Source: Gammaproteobacteria bacterium (GTDB lineage Bacteria; Pseudomonadota; Gammaproteobacteria; Steroidobacterales; Steroidobacteraceae). From it: DNA of 42,176 nucleotides. Both the position numbers and the translations under genes were made by a program. Below the pieces are notes generated by a model. It did no database searches and was not told the DNA's origin. It worked only from the letters and a program-made list of their open reading frames with translations. Location: positions 1 to 42,176 of the forward strand of contig DAHXNE010000088.1 of the NCBI GenBank assembly GCA_027366635.1, read 5' to 3'. Each line of letters opens with the position of its first letter. Position 1 is the first letter of the stretch. Of this stretch, positions 7,284 through 15,589 are shown in pieces.

Positions 7284-9758
7284 ATGAGCAGCGTCCCGGA
7301 AATTTTTGACACGTTGAGTTACGGTCCGGCGCCGGAGGATGCCAGCGCCGTGCGCGCCTGGCTGGCGGCGCACGCCGGCGGATTCCAATTGTTCATCGGC
7401 GGGGAGTGGCGTCCGTCGCACCGCCAGGCGCCGCCCATCCCGTGCGTGAACCCGGCCAATGGCGAGGTGCTCTCGAGCATTACCCAGAGCTGCGCCGAAG
7501 ACCTTGATGCGGCCGTCGCGAGCGCCCAGGCGGCGTTTCCGTCGTGGTCGAAGTCCGGCTACGAGCGCTCGCGGGCCCTGTACGCGCTCGGGCGCCTCAT
7601 CCAGAAGCACAGCCGTTTCCTCGCGGTGCTCGAGTCGATGGACAACGGCAAGCCGATCCGCGAGACGCGCGACCTCGACATCCCGCTGGCGGCCCGGCAT
7701 TTCACCTATCACGCCGGATGGGCGCAGCTCGTGGCGCGCGAGCTTCCCGATCACGCGCCGCTCGGGGTGGTCGGACAGATCATCCCGTGGAATTTTCCGC
7801 TGTTGATGTTGGCCTGGAAGGTGGCGCCCGCATTGGCGGCCGGCAACTGCGTGGTGCTCAAGCCCGCCGAGGACACCAGCCTCACGGCGCTGTTCTTCGC
7901 CAGCCTGTGCGCCGATGCGGGCATTGCGCCCGGGGTCGTGAACATTCTGACCGGCGACGGCAGGGTGGGCGAGTTGATCGTGGGTCACGCGGGAATCGCC
8001 AAGATCGCCTTTACCGGCTCGACCGAGGTCGGCCGGAGCATCCGCCGCAGCACGGCCGGCACGGGTAAGTCGCTGACGCTCGAGCTCGGTGGCAAGTCGC
8101 CGTTCGTTGTCTTCGAGGACGCTGATCTGGACGCCGCCGTCGAAGGCCTGGTGGATGCAATCTGGTTCAACCAGGGCCAGGTGTGCTGCGCCGGATCACG
8201 CCTCATCGTCGAGGAAAGCGTCACCGGGACGCTGGTGAGCAAGATCAAGGCGAGGCTGAGTCACATCCGGATCGGCGATCCGCTGGACAAGGCCATTGAC
8301 ATGGGCGCACTGATCACCCCGACGCACTGCGCCAGGGTGCAGGGCTTCGTCGAGCAGGCCCAGGCCCAGGGCGCGACCGTGTGGCAGCCGCAGATTCCGC
8401 TGCCGCGCCAGGGTGCCTTCTACCCGCCGACGTTGCTCACTGACGTATCGACCGCAAACATCGTGTGGCGCGAGGAGATCTTCGGGCCGGTGCTGGTGGC
8501 GACCAGCTTTCGCACCCTGCAGGAGGCGGTGGAGCTGGCCAACAACACGCGGTACGGGCTGGCCGCCACGCTGTACACCGAGAACATCAACCGGGCGCTC
8601 GAGCTGGCCGTGAAACTCAAGGCGGGCGTGGTCTGGATCAATACCACCAATCAGCTGGATGCGGCCTGTGGGTTCGGCGGCATCCGCGAGAGCGGCTTCG
8701 GGCGCGAGGGCGGCCTGGAAGGCATGCTCGACTACCTGCACGAGCGCGATGCCTGGGGCGCGCCCATCGCGGCAGATGCGCCACCGAGTGAGGCGCGCCA
8801 ACCGCAGACGGCCGCAGCGTCGCTGGCGCGCTCCGGCCGGCAGTTGGCCGATTCGCTGTCGGCGCAAACCTCGCTGGTCGAGGCGGGTGCCGAGCCGCCG
8901 CACGGCCAGATCGACCGGACCTTCAAGCAGTTCATCGGCGGCAAGCAGACCCGCCCCGACGGTGGCCTGTCGAGCCCGATCAGCGACGCGCGCGGGCGCC
9001 TGGCGGGCTGGGTGGCGCGCGGCAACCGCAAGGATATCCGCGATGCGGTCGAGGCGGCGTTGCGCGCCGAGAAGTGGCGCGACGCGACCGCGCATCTGCG
9101 CAGTCAGATTCTGTTCTATATGGGGGAAAACCTCGCGGTGCGGCGCGACGAGTTGGTCAGGCGGCTCGGCCGGCTGGCCGGCTACAAACCCGCGCCGGCC
9201 CGCGCCGAGGTGGACGGGGCGATCGAGCGCCTGTTTACCTACGGCGGCTGGGCCGACAAATACGACGGCTTGATTCATCCCCCGCCGGTGCGCAACATCG
9301 CGCTCGCGGTTCCCGAGCCGATCGGTATCATCGGGGTCGTCTGTCCCGACGAGGCGCCGCTCCTTGCCTTCGTGTCGCTGCTTGCGCCGGTGCTCGCCAT
9401 GGGCAATCGCTGCGTGATCGTCCCTTCCGAGCGCATGCCGCTGCCGGCAATGGATCTGTGCCAGGTGCTGGAGATCTCCGATGTGCCCGCGGGCGTCGTG
9501 AACATCGTGACGGGCGATCGGGACGAGCTCACCGAGACGCTGGCGCAGCACGACCAGGTCGACTGTGTATGGTACTTCGGAACGAAGGCCGGGAGCGCGC
9601 AGGTGGAGGCATGGTCCGCGGCGACGATCAAGCGCACGTGGGTCAATCACGGCCGCGCCCGCGACTGGCGGTCCGTGCGGCATGGCGAAGGCCGCGCCTT
9701 TCTGCGCCAGGCGACCCAGATCAAGAACATATGGCTACCCTACGGCGATTTTGCATGA
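7284..9758 (+). CDS. Two-domain aldehyde dehydrogenase, ALDH16 type
   Basis: An 824-residue NAD(P)-dependent aldehyde dehydrogenase made of two tandem ALDH folds. The N-terminal unit (about residues 30-490) is complete: the cofactor segment IIPWNFPLLM, FTGSTEVG, the general-base glutamate E267 in LELGGKSP, and the nucleophile C301 in NQGQVCCAGSR. The C-terminal unit (about residues 540-824) keeps the fold signatures (GNRCVIVPSERMPLP, GVVNIVTGDRDEL) but lacks both the ELGGK motif and the catalytic cysteine, so it is probably structural, as in ALDH16 proteins. A GGAG Shine-Dalgarno precedes the ATG. Its position just after deoC suggests it oxidises the acetaldehyde released by DeoC; the substrate is inferred. 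Confidence 0.9.
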   Translation: MSSVPEIFDTLSYGPAPEDASAVRAWLAAHAGGFQLFIGGEWRPSHRQAPPIPCVNPANGEVLSSITQSCAEDLDAAVASAQAAFPSWSKSGYERSRALYALGRLIQKHSRFLAVLESMDNGKPIRETRDLDIPLAARHFTYHAGWAQLVARELPDHAPLGVVGQIIPWNFPLLMLAWKVAPALAAGNCVVLKPAEDTSLTALFFASLCADAGIAPGVVNILTGDGRVGELIVGHAGIAKIAFTGSTEVGRSIRRSTAGTGKSLTLELGGKSPFVVFEDADLDAAVEGLVDAIWFNQGQVCCAGSRLIVEESVTGTLVSKIKARLSHIRIGDPLDKAIDMGALITPTHCARVQGFVEQAQAQGATVWQPQIPLPRQGAFYPPTLLTDVSTANIVWREEIFGPVLVATSFRTLQEAVELANNTRYGLAATLYTENINRALELAVKLKAGVVWINTTNQLDAACGFGGIRESGFGREGGLEGMLDYLHERDAWGAPIAADAPPSEARQPQTAAASLARSGRQLADSLSAQTSLVEAGAEPPHGQIDRTFKQFIGGKQTRPDGGLSSPISDARGRLAGWVARGNRKDIRDAVEAALRAEKWRDATAHLRSQILFYMGENLAVRRDELVRRLGRLAGYKPAPARAEVDGAIERLFTYGGWADKYDGLIHPPPVRNIALAVPEPIGIIGVVCPDEAPLLAFVSLLAPVLAMGNRCVIVPSERMPLPAMDLCQVLEISDVPAGVVNIVTGDRDELTETLAQHDQVDCVWYFGTKAGSAQVEAWSAATIKRTWVNHGRARDWRSVRHGEGRAFLRQATQIKNIWLPYGDFA

Positions 9759-9828
9759 GTCGTGGGCTGGTCGGCGACTGCGCAGGATCCGGCGGGCGCT
9801 CCGGTGGATCCGCGTGCGGCTCTCGGCA

Positions 9829-9844
9829 TTGACCGCATGGTCAA
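9829..9844. promoter_or_regulatory. RutR-type operator upstream of the TonB receptor operon
   Basis: TTGACCGCATGGTCAA is a perfect 6+6 palindrome (TTGACC-N4-GGTCAA) and differs from the RutR consensus at a single position (G for A at 7). It lies 70 bases after the aldehyde dehydrogenase gene and about 130 bases before the predicted promoter of the TonB receptor. No clear promoter overlaps it. Confidence 0.7.
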
Positions 9845-9957
9845 ACGGGGGCGCTGGAGCGCGTCGGCAACGGTGTGCCGTCGCTGATGCGGGGCCTGCG
9901 CATGGCTGTTGCGGGTGCGCAACGGTTGTATTTTGTCATGAAATCCTGGTCTGTCTG

Positions 9958-9986
9958 TTGACATGTGGTTCTGACGCATATATCGT
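9958..9986 (+). promoter_or_regulatory. Predicted promoter for the TonB receptor operon
   Basis: A consensus -35 hexamer TTGACA (9958-9963) is followed after 17 bases by TATCGT (9981-9986). The local sequence is clearly AT-richer than its surroundings. Transcription from here would give a leader of roughly 330 bases before the receptor start codon at 10324. Confidence 0.6.
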
Positions 9987-10007
9987 TTAACTGTAGTGCG
10001 TTAAACG
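9984..10007. promoter_or_regulatory. Perfect dyad over the receptor promoter
   Basis: CGTTTAAC-N8-GTTAAACG, two perfect 8-base arms, overlaps the -10 element and the expected start of transcription. It looks like an operator for a dimeric regulator. One arm plus flank (TATATCGTTTAAC, 9979-9991) recurs in inverted orientation before cdd at 28859-28871. The cognate protein is unknown. Confidence 0.5.
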
Positions 10008-10323
10008 TTTTAGATTTCGAGTCGGCGCGTTGCTTCCGGGCGCGGATGGTTCCAGAAGCAAGGTGTTGCGTACGGGGGAAGTCAAGTGCGGAACGCAATC
10101 TCGCCGCGCATCTGGCGCGGCGCCCGATCTGAGCTGCGACCCGGGGTCATTTGGGGGCCAAATGACGTGCCGCGTGTCATCGTTCTGCAATCTTCGCCGG
10201 CTATTTTCAATCGTTTCAATCGCGACTCTGAATTGCAGCGATCGGCTCAGCGCGGCCTGCCGATCGCATCCTTTTGTTTGTTTGGCACGGCCGTATCGTG
10301 ACCCGATGCAGGAGAGTCCTCTA
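9987..10323 (+). other. Long structured 5' leader of the TonB receptor mRNA
   Basis: About 330 bases with no convincing gene. It contains a perfect 9-base inverted repeat at 10146-10166 (arms GTCATTTGG and CCAAATGAC around GGG) and a second perfect 9-base stem at 10238-10267 followed by a T-rich run. The layout, structured RNA then a terminator-like hairpin then a start codon about 40 bases later, is that of a transcription-attenuation leader or riboswitch. No known riboswitch class was recognised. Confidence 0.45.
10238..10283 (+). terminator. Candidate attenuator hairpin in the receptor leader
   Basis: GCGATCGGC (10238-10246) pairs perfectly with GCCGATCGC (10259-10267) around a 12-base loop. 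TTTTGTTTGTTT follows at 10272-10283 after a four-base gap. This resembles an intrinsic terminator with an interrupted T-tract and ends 40 bases before the receptor ATG, so it would act as an attenuator. Confidence 0.45.
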
Positions 10324-12759
10324 ATGTCCAGTGAGATCCGTAAGGTGGTCCGACAGATCATCGCTCCAATGGCGGCTATCGTCCCGTGCGTGGCGCTGAT
10401 GGCGGCGGCGCCGGCCTTTGCGGCGCCGCAATCCGCGGGCCACAGCAGTTCCAGCAGTCAGGCGTCGGCCGCGGCAGGCCCCGCCGATCCCCCGCCGAGC
10501 AACGCCATTGCGGCGCCCGCACCCAGTCAATTGCAGCGGGTGCTCATCGTCGGGGCGGAAAAGGCGATAGCGACCGTGAGCGCCCAGAAATTCCAGCACG
10601 TCAGCCCGTCCGCAAGCGTCGTGTCGGTGTTGAACAACGTCCCGGGATTCAATGCGCGCACCTTGGGTGTCGGCGGCTTCGTCGTCAGCGACACCGCGTT
10701 CACCCTGGACGGTTTCCCGAGCTCGGAGCTCGGCACGACCTTCGACGGCATACCGGATATCAACACGTTCCTCGGCGGCTTTTTCGGCAATGGCGACCAG
10801 CCGATCGGGCAGCCGCTGGTCGCGATGGACGTCGCCGGCGCGCATGTGTACAGCGGCGCGAGCACGCAAGCGGACTCGTCGATCGATGACCTCGGCGGCA
10901 CCGTTGCATTCGTGCCGGCCATGCCGGCCAAGCACTTCGGCGTGCGGCTGGGTGTGACCGGCGGGGTGTATCAGGGTGGCGGCACGGAGATGGTCGATCA
11001 CATCTCGGTCAATTCCGGCGCCATCAAGTCACTGCACGGCATGCGGATCGTGGCGAAGTACCAGCGCACGCGCGTCAACGGGCCGTGGAGCAACGTCGAC
11101 GAGCACATGAATTCGTTCTACTTCGCGGCCTTGCAGCCCACTTCCTCCGGGCACGTCAAGCTGGTCGCGCTGGTGAACGCGGCCAACGGCAACACGCCGA
11201 GCTATGTGGCGGCGCCGATCATCGCCAAGTATGGCTACGACTATAACTTCCCGATGAACGTTTCCTTCCAGAATCAGGAAACGCAATCCACGTTCGTGGC
11301 GCTGTCGGCGAAGTCGCTGTTGAATCCCATGATGATCGGCGACGTCAAGGCCTTCTACGTCGGCACGAACAATGACCGGACCGCGTGGGCCAATCCGGCC
11401 TACGCGAACGGGTATGAGGGCTACAGCGACCTCAACGTGACATTCAAGCACTGCAGCGACCTCAACGCGTTTCTGAGCGCGGCGCCGTATCCGGAGAACT
11501 ATAATTGCGCGGTGGCCACGAGCCAGTTTGGATCGCCGGCGGCAGGCACGGCCTATCAGCGCTACATTCAGAATTACGCCGAGATGGGCGCGATGGGGCA
11601 TTTGACCTTCCTGCTGCCGGACAACACGGTGCAGGTGGGCGCGTCCGGCTTCGATGCGCCGAATTTGTCGACCGAGTCGTGGTACGGCTCCTGGCCGGTG
11701 CCGGCGGAGCAGACGGGCTACAATGCGGCCTGGCTGGAGCATGACGGGCAGACGTGGATGCAGGCCTATGCGCAGGACAACATCCGGCTGCTGGGTGGGA
11801 AACTGCACATTTATCCCGGCGTCAAGTACACCCGGATGGATATGTTCTCGAACGACGACCAGGGATATTTTTACGATTTCTCCGGCTCGGTCACCAAGAT
11901 CTATCACTACATCGAGGACTCGATCGGCGTGAACTATTCGTTTACGCCGGAGCTGAATGCCTACGTCAACTGGGGTCAGTCGACCAAGCCGCCGGACGTC
12001 AGCGCGCTGTACGGCAACATCGGCTCCTCGCAGGAGCCCGGAGCGGTGGTCGTGAAGCCCGAGAAGGTCGACAACATCGATGTCGGCGTCCGGTTCAAGG
12101 GTCCGCGCTACTACTGGGACGTGGCGTTCTATAACCGCGACTTCACCAATATCTTCAGCTCGACCTACAACAGCATCAGCGGCATCACCTTGACGACCAA
12201 TGCGGGCACCGCGACCTCGCGGGGCTTCACGGTCGGTGGCGGCGTGGACCTGCCGGATCATTTCCAATTGGAAGCGAACGGGGGCTATACGCATTTTGTT
12301 TATACGGAGGACTTCTGCAGTGTCGGGTGCAATCCGCAGGATCCGTCAGCAGGAGGGTTCTTCACCAATGGCATGTGGCGGCCGAATATTCCGGTCGAAA
12401 CCGGCAACCTCGAGCTCGACTACAGCCATGGCCCGTGGTACGGCAGCGTGCAAGAGCACTACACCGGCTCGGAATACCTGTCCAATTACTTCACCGGGGT
12501 CACGACCAACCAGCAGCTTGGCGGTTATGGAACCTTGAACCTGACAGGCTCCTACCGGTTCGCGGTGCATAGCCCGATGCTGAAGTCGCTGAAGCTGGAG
12601 GTGCATATCGATAATGCCCTCAACCGGCACTCGCCGTTCTATTCACCCGGGTTCGAGCCGCACAGTGTGGCCGATGGCAACCCGGGCGCGCCGTTCACGT
12701 GGGAGATCTACAACACGCCGATGTTTGCGAGTCTGACCTTGACCGCGGATCTGTATTGA
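10324..12759 (+). CDS. TonB-dependent outer-membrane receptor, possible nucleoside/nucleotide uptake
   Basis: An 811-residue TonB-dependent receptor. The ATG at 10324 follows AGGAGAG and opens a Sec signal peptide ending near AFA at residue 33. A longer frame back to 10030 has no signal. The plug domain spans roughly residues 70-220 (VSVLNNVPGFNARTLG..., DDLGGTVAFVP), and the rest is an alternating beta-barrel ending in ...LTLTADLY. It forms an operon with the phosphoesterase lipoprotein (2-base gap), deoA and a base transporter, and sits among deo and pyrimidine-degradation genes. I therefore infer a nucleoside, nucleotide or oligonucleotide ligand, but the sequence alone does not show it. 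Control probably involves the RutR-type site at 9829, the dyad at 9984 and the leader hairpins. Confidence 0.88.
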   Translation: MSSEIRKVVRQIIAPMAAIVPCVALMAAAPAFAAPQSAGHSSSSSQASAAAGPADPPPSNAIAAPAPSQLQRVLIVGAEKAIATVSAQKFQHVSPSASVVSVLNNVPGFNARTLGVGGFVVSDTAFTLDGFPSSELGTTFDGIPDINTFLGGFFGNGDQPIGQPLVAMDVAGAHVYSGASTQADSSIDDLGGTVAFVPAMPAKHFGVRLGVTGGVYQGGGTEMVDHISVNSGAIKSLHGMRIVAKYQRTRVNGPWSNVDEHMNSFYFAALQPTSSGHVKLVALVNAANGNTPSYVAAPIIAKYGYDYNFPMNVSFQNQETQSTFVALSAKSLLNPMMIGDVKAFYVGTNNDRTAWANPAYANGYEGYSDLNVTFKHCSDLNAFLSAAPYPENYNCAVATSQFGSPAAGTAYQRYIQNYAEMGAMGHLTFLLPDNTVQVGASGFDAPNLSTESWYGSWPVPAEQTGYNAAWLEHDGQTWMQAYAQDNIRLLGGKLHIYPGVKYTRMDMFSNDDQGYFYDFSGSVTKIYHYIEDSIGVNYSFTPELNAYVNWGQSTKPPDVSALYGNIGSSQEPGAVVVKPEKVDNIDVGVRFKGPRYYWDVAFYNRDFTNIFSSTYNSISGITLTTNAGTATSRGFTVGGGVDLPDHFQLEANGGYTHFVYTEDFCSVGCNPQDPSAGGFFTNGMWRPNIPVETGNLELDYSHGPWYGSVQEHYTGSEYLSNYFTGVTTNQQLGGYGTLNLTGSYRFAVHSPMLKSLKLEVHIDNALNRHSPFYSPGFEPHSVADGNPGAPFTWEIYNTPMFASLTLTADLY

Positions 12760-12761
12760 TC

Positions 12762-15539
12762 ATGAGCGGTTCGCACTGCGTACGGAGCCTGCCGGCTTCG
12801 TTCCGGCTGGGTGCGGTGGTGTTGGCCGCGGCCGCCCTCGGAGGGTGCGCCGCGGCCAAGCCGACCGCCTCGACTCCCGGTGTGTTGCGGGGACGGCTGA
12901 GCGATCTTGCGGCGGTCACGCATGTGATCGCCACCGGTCGGCGGATCAGTCCGATCGGGCGGCTGGTGAGTACGGCGAACTTCCCGTCCACCGTCCTGGT
13001 GGCGAAAGGGTCGGCATACGTGCTTGCGGACGGCGCGACGCACACGCAGTCCGTGGCACGGTACGACGCAGTGACGCTCGCGGCACAGGGACGGGTCTTG
13101 GGGTTCCGGGGTCCGGTCAAGAAGGCCGGTCCCCGGGGCGTGCTGAAGATTCCGCATGAGAATTTCTTTCAAGGACTGGCGGCGGGCCCGCACGGCACGC
13201 TGTACGCGGCCGGAGGCAGCAGCGATGTCCTGGTTGCGGTGCGCGCCGGGCGCAAGGGCTTCGCTCTGGTCAAGCGCTATCCGCTCACGTATTACCCGTT
13301 CCCGAAGGACCAGTATCCGTACGGGTATCAAGGATTTCATCAGGGGCCGCGGCATTTCTATCCGGATGGCGTGACGATAGGCCATGGCGGCGGGCACGCG
13401 TATGTGACCGGGTTGCTCAGCAACGCCGTGGCGCGCGTCAATCTGCGTAGCGGCGCGGTGCGCTACGCGAACGTAGGTCCGTATCCGTTCGCACCGGTTC
13501 TGACCGACCACGGCCGTCTGCTCGTGGTCACCGACTGGGGCGGTTGCGGAGTGGCGGTTCTCGACAGTCACACGCTGAAGCGCATCGGCCGGATCTGTCT
13601 TGGTCCGAAGACCGGGCCGACCAATGCCGATCCGGGCATCCATCCCACGGCGCTGGTGGCCGTTCCCGGCGGCAGCAAAGTGGTGTTTACGGCCTCGAAT
13701 CTGGATGAGGCCGTGGAAGTCGATGCGCGCACGCTGCACGTGGTGCGCATCTTCAATGACGCCCCGTATCCCGGGGCGCCGCCGGGAAGCTATCCGGACG
13801 GAGTGGCCCTGCACGGCGGCCGCCTGTTCGTGGCGAACGCCGGCAACGACGATGTGGCGGTTTTCAACTTGAGCAACGGCCGGCCACTCGGCTTGATTCC
13901 AACGGCATGGTATCCGACGGGAATCACCGCGACCGCGCACGCGCTGTATGTGGTCGCTGCCAAGGGCATGGGCTCGGGTCCGAACCTGCACTTCCAGTGG
14001 GTCGGGGACATGATGCATGGCTTGCTGCAGCGGATCTCCTACCGGCAGATCCGGCACGAGCTGCCGCGCCTGACCCGGGTTGCGCTGGCCGATAATGGTT
14101 TCGGGGCCGCCACGCGCACGGCGCTCGCCCAGCACAATGCGCGGCTGACGCGCATGCTGCGGCGTCACATCCGCTACGTCGTGTTCATCCTGCGCGAGAA
14201 CAAGACGTTCGACGAGGACCTCGGCAAGTTAAAGGGTGTCGGTCACTGGGCCGACCCGCATCTGGCGCTGTACGGCCCGCGGGAGCTGCCCAACCTGTTC
14301 TCCTGGGCCCAGCACGACGCGCTGTTCGTCAATTTCTATGCCGATGGCGAAGTGACCGCGCAGGGCCATCAATGGACCACGGGCGCATCCGATTCGGATT
14401 TCGTCCAGCGCACCTGGCCGCAGTACTACTCCGACCGCGGGCTGGTGAGCAATCCGGGCTGGACGCAGTCGCTGGTGCCGGGGTCGGCGGGCGTGGCGGG
14501 CATCGGCGGGGTCACCGGCACGAAGGCGGCGCGTGATCCGTACTCCGACTACATCAACCTGTCGGTGCTGGGCAAGTGGTCCAATCCCTGGATCGCCTAT
14601 CCGGAGCGGCTCTATCTCTTCAATGACCTGCAGGCGCATCACGTCAGCTTCGAGGACTTCGGCGAATTCGTCTCGCGCACCGAGGCCGGCAACATCCCCA
14701 AGGCGCTGCGGGCGCATCTCGCCCGGCAGTTCCCCGGCTGGGATCGGATGATCCTGGATACTCACCGGGCGAAGGTGGCGGTGCAGTGGATGCGCCACCA
14801 TGCGGCTGACCTGCCCAGGTTCATGTACATGTGGCTGCCGGACGATCACACGGCAGGGCGCATGCCGTGCTATTACACGCCCGATTACTACGTCGCCAAC
14901 AACGATGAAGCGACGGCTCAGGTCATCCATTATCTCAGCACGACGCCGCAGTGGAAGCACATGGTGGTGTTCGTAACCGAGGATGACGCACAGTCGGGTG
15001 CCGATCATATCGATGCGCACCGCACGTTCGCCGTAGCGTTGGGACCCTGGGTGAAGCACGTCGACATGACGACCCGATATTCCCAGGTCAACATCGTCCG
15101 TACGATCGAGGCGGTGCTGCACCTCTCGCCGATGTCCCAGTGGGATGCCAACGCGGCGGTGATCGGCGGCATCTGGCGCCACAAGCCTGATGACGCGCAG
15201 GTGCCGGTGATCCCGGCGAAAGTGCCGGTCGCCTTCAATCCGGGCAAATGCAGCAATGAGCGGCTGCTGCGGCGGATGACCTCGGCCACCGGACATGCGC
15301 TGAGCGGCGCGTGGCTGCAGGCTCACCAGGGGCTGCTCGCCCAACAGTTGCCGCCCGCGAGCGATTGGTACACGCCCACCAGTCTATTGAAAATCACCGG
15401 CCCGGAACAGATGCGTCAGGAATGGGTTGGGAGCAAGGGGGCGGCCAGCTACGCGCGCACCATGCGCTACCTGCGCAGGTATGCCCGTGCGCACCATGCC
15501 CCCGTGAGTCATTACCTGGCGAACGACGACGATGACTGA
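12762..15539 (+). CDS. Lipoprotein with YncE-like propeller and alkaline-phosphatase-like phosphoesterase domain
   Basis: A 925-residue protein starting two bases after the receptor stop. The N-terminus is a lipoprotein signal with lipobox LGGC (Cys near residue 28), placing it in the envelope. Residues about 50-440 form a YVTN/YncE-type beta-propeller (GGHAYVTGLLSNAVARV, GRLFVANAGNDDVAVF, LVAVPGGSKVVFTASN). From about residue 470 comes a PF04185-type phosphoesterase: RENKTFDED with E479 and T482 (metal site and nucleophile by family analogy), GHQWTTGASDSDF, WLPDDHTAG and VTEDDAQSGADHIDAHR, which supply the metal-binding Asp/His residues. The likely role is releasing phosphate from nucleotides or a related phospho-compound before uptake by the adjacent receptor. 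The substrate is inferred from neighbours. Confidence 0.85.
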   Translation: MSGSHCVRSLPASFRLGAVVLAAAALGGCAAAKPTASTPGVLRGRLSDLAAVTHVIATGRRISPIGRLVSTANFPSTVLVAKGSAYVLADGATHTQSVARYDAVTLAAQGRVLGFRGPVKKAGPRGVLKIPHENFFQGLAAGPHGTLYAAGGSSDVLVAVRAGRKGFALVKRYPLTYYPFPKDQYPYGYQGFHQGPRHFYPDGVTIGHGGGHAYVTGLLSNAVARVNLRSGAVRYANVGPYPFAPVLTDHGRLLVVTDWGGCGVAVLDSHTLKRIGRICLGPKTGPTNADPGIHPTALVAVPGGSKVVFTASNLDEAVEVDARTLHVVRIFNDAPYPGAPPGSYPDGVALHGGRLFVANAGNDDVAVFNLSNGRPLGLIPTAWYPTGITATAHALYVVAAKGMGSGPNLHFQWVGDMMHGLLQRISYRQIRHELPRLTRVALADNGFGAATRTALAQHNARLTRMLRRHIRYVVFILRENKTFDEDLGKLKGVGHWADPHLALYGPRELPNLFSWAQHDALFVNFYADGEVTAQGHQWTTGASDSDFVQRTWPQYYSDRGLVSNPGWTQSLVPGSAGVAGIGGVTGTKAARDPYSDYINLSVLGKWSNPWIAYPERLYLFNDLQAHHVSFEDFGEFVSRTEAGNIPKALRAHLARQFPGWDRMILDTHRAKVAVQWMRHHAADLPRFMYMWLPDDHTAGRMPCYYTPDYYVANNDEATAQVIHYLSTTPQWKHMVVFVTEDDAQSGADHIDAHRTFAVALGPWVKHVDMTTRYSQVNIVRTIEAVLHLSPMSQWDANAAVIGGIWRHKPDDAQVPVIPAKVPVAFNPGKCSNERLLRRMTSATGHALSGAWLQAHQGLLAQQLPPASDWYTPTSLLKITGPEQMRQEWVGSKGAASYARTMRYLRRYARAHHAPVSHYLANDDDD

Positions 15540-15589
15540 GGGACGAGGCGCATCCCGGCCATGAGCCGGGCACAGCGGGAAATCGGGCC

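Noticed and set aside
8196-9683. Long minus-strand open frame (495 codons) opposite the aldehyde dehydrogenase
   Set aside because: Composition-driven antisense frame in GC-rich coding DNA; low-complexity product with no family motifs, while the plus strand encodes a complete ALDH.
10060-10130. Possible cobalamin riboswitch in the TonB receptor leader (AGGTG, GGGGGAAG, GCATCTGG segments)
   Set aside because: The conserved GCCACTG core and the downstream part of the aptamer are missing and the spacing is wrong; the receptor context does not suggest cobalamin.
12735-12750. TTGACC near the receptor C-terminus as a further RutR site
   Set aside because: The right arm does not match and it lies inside coding sequence.
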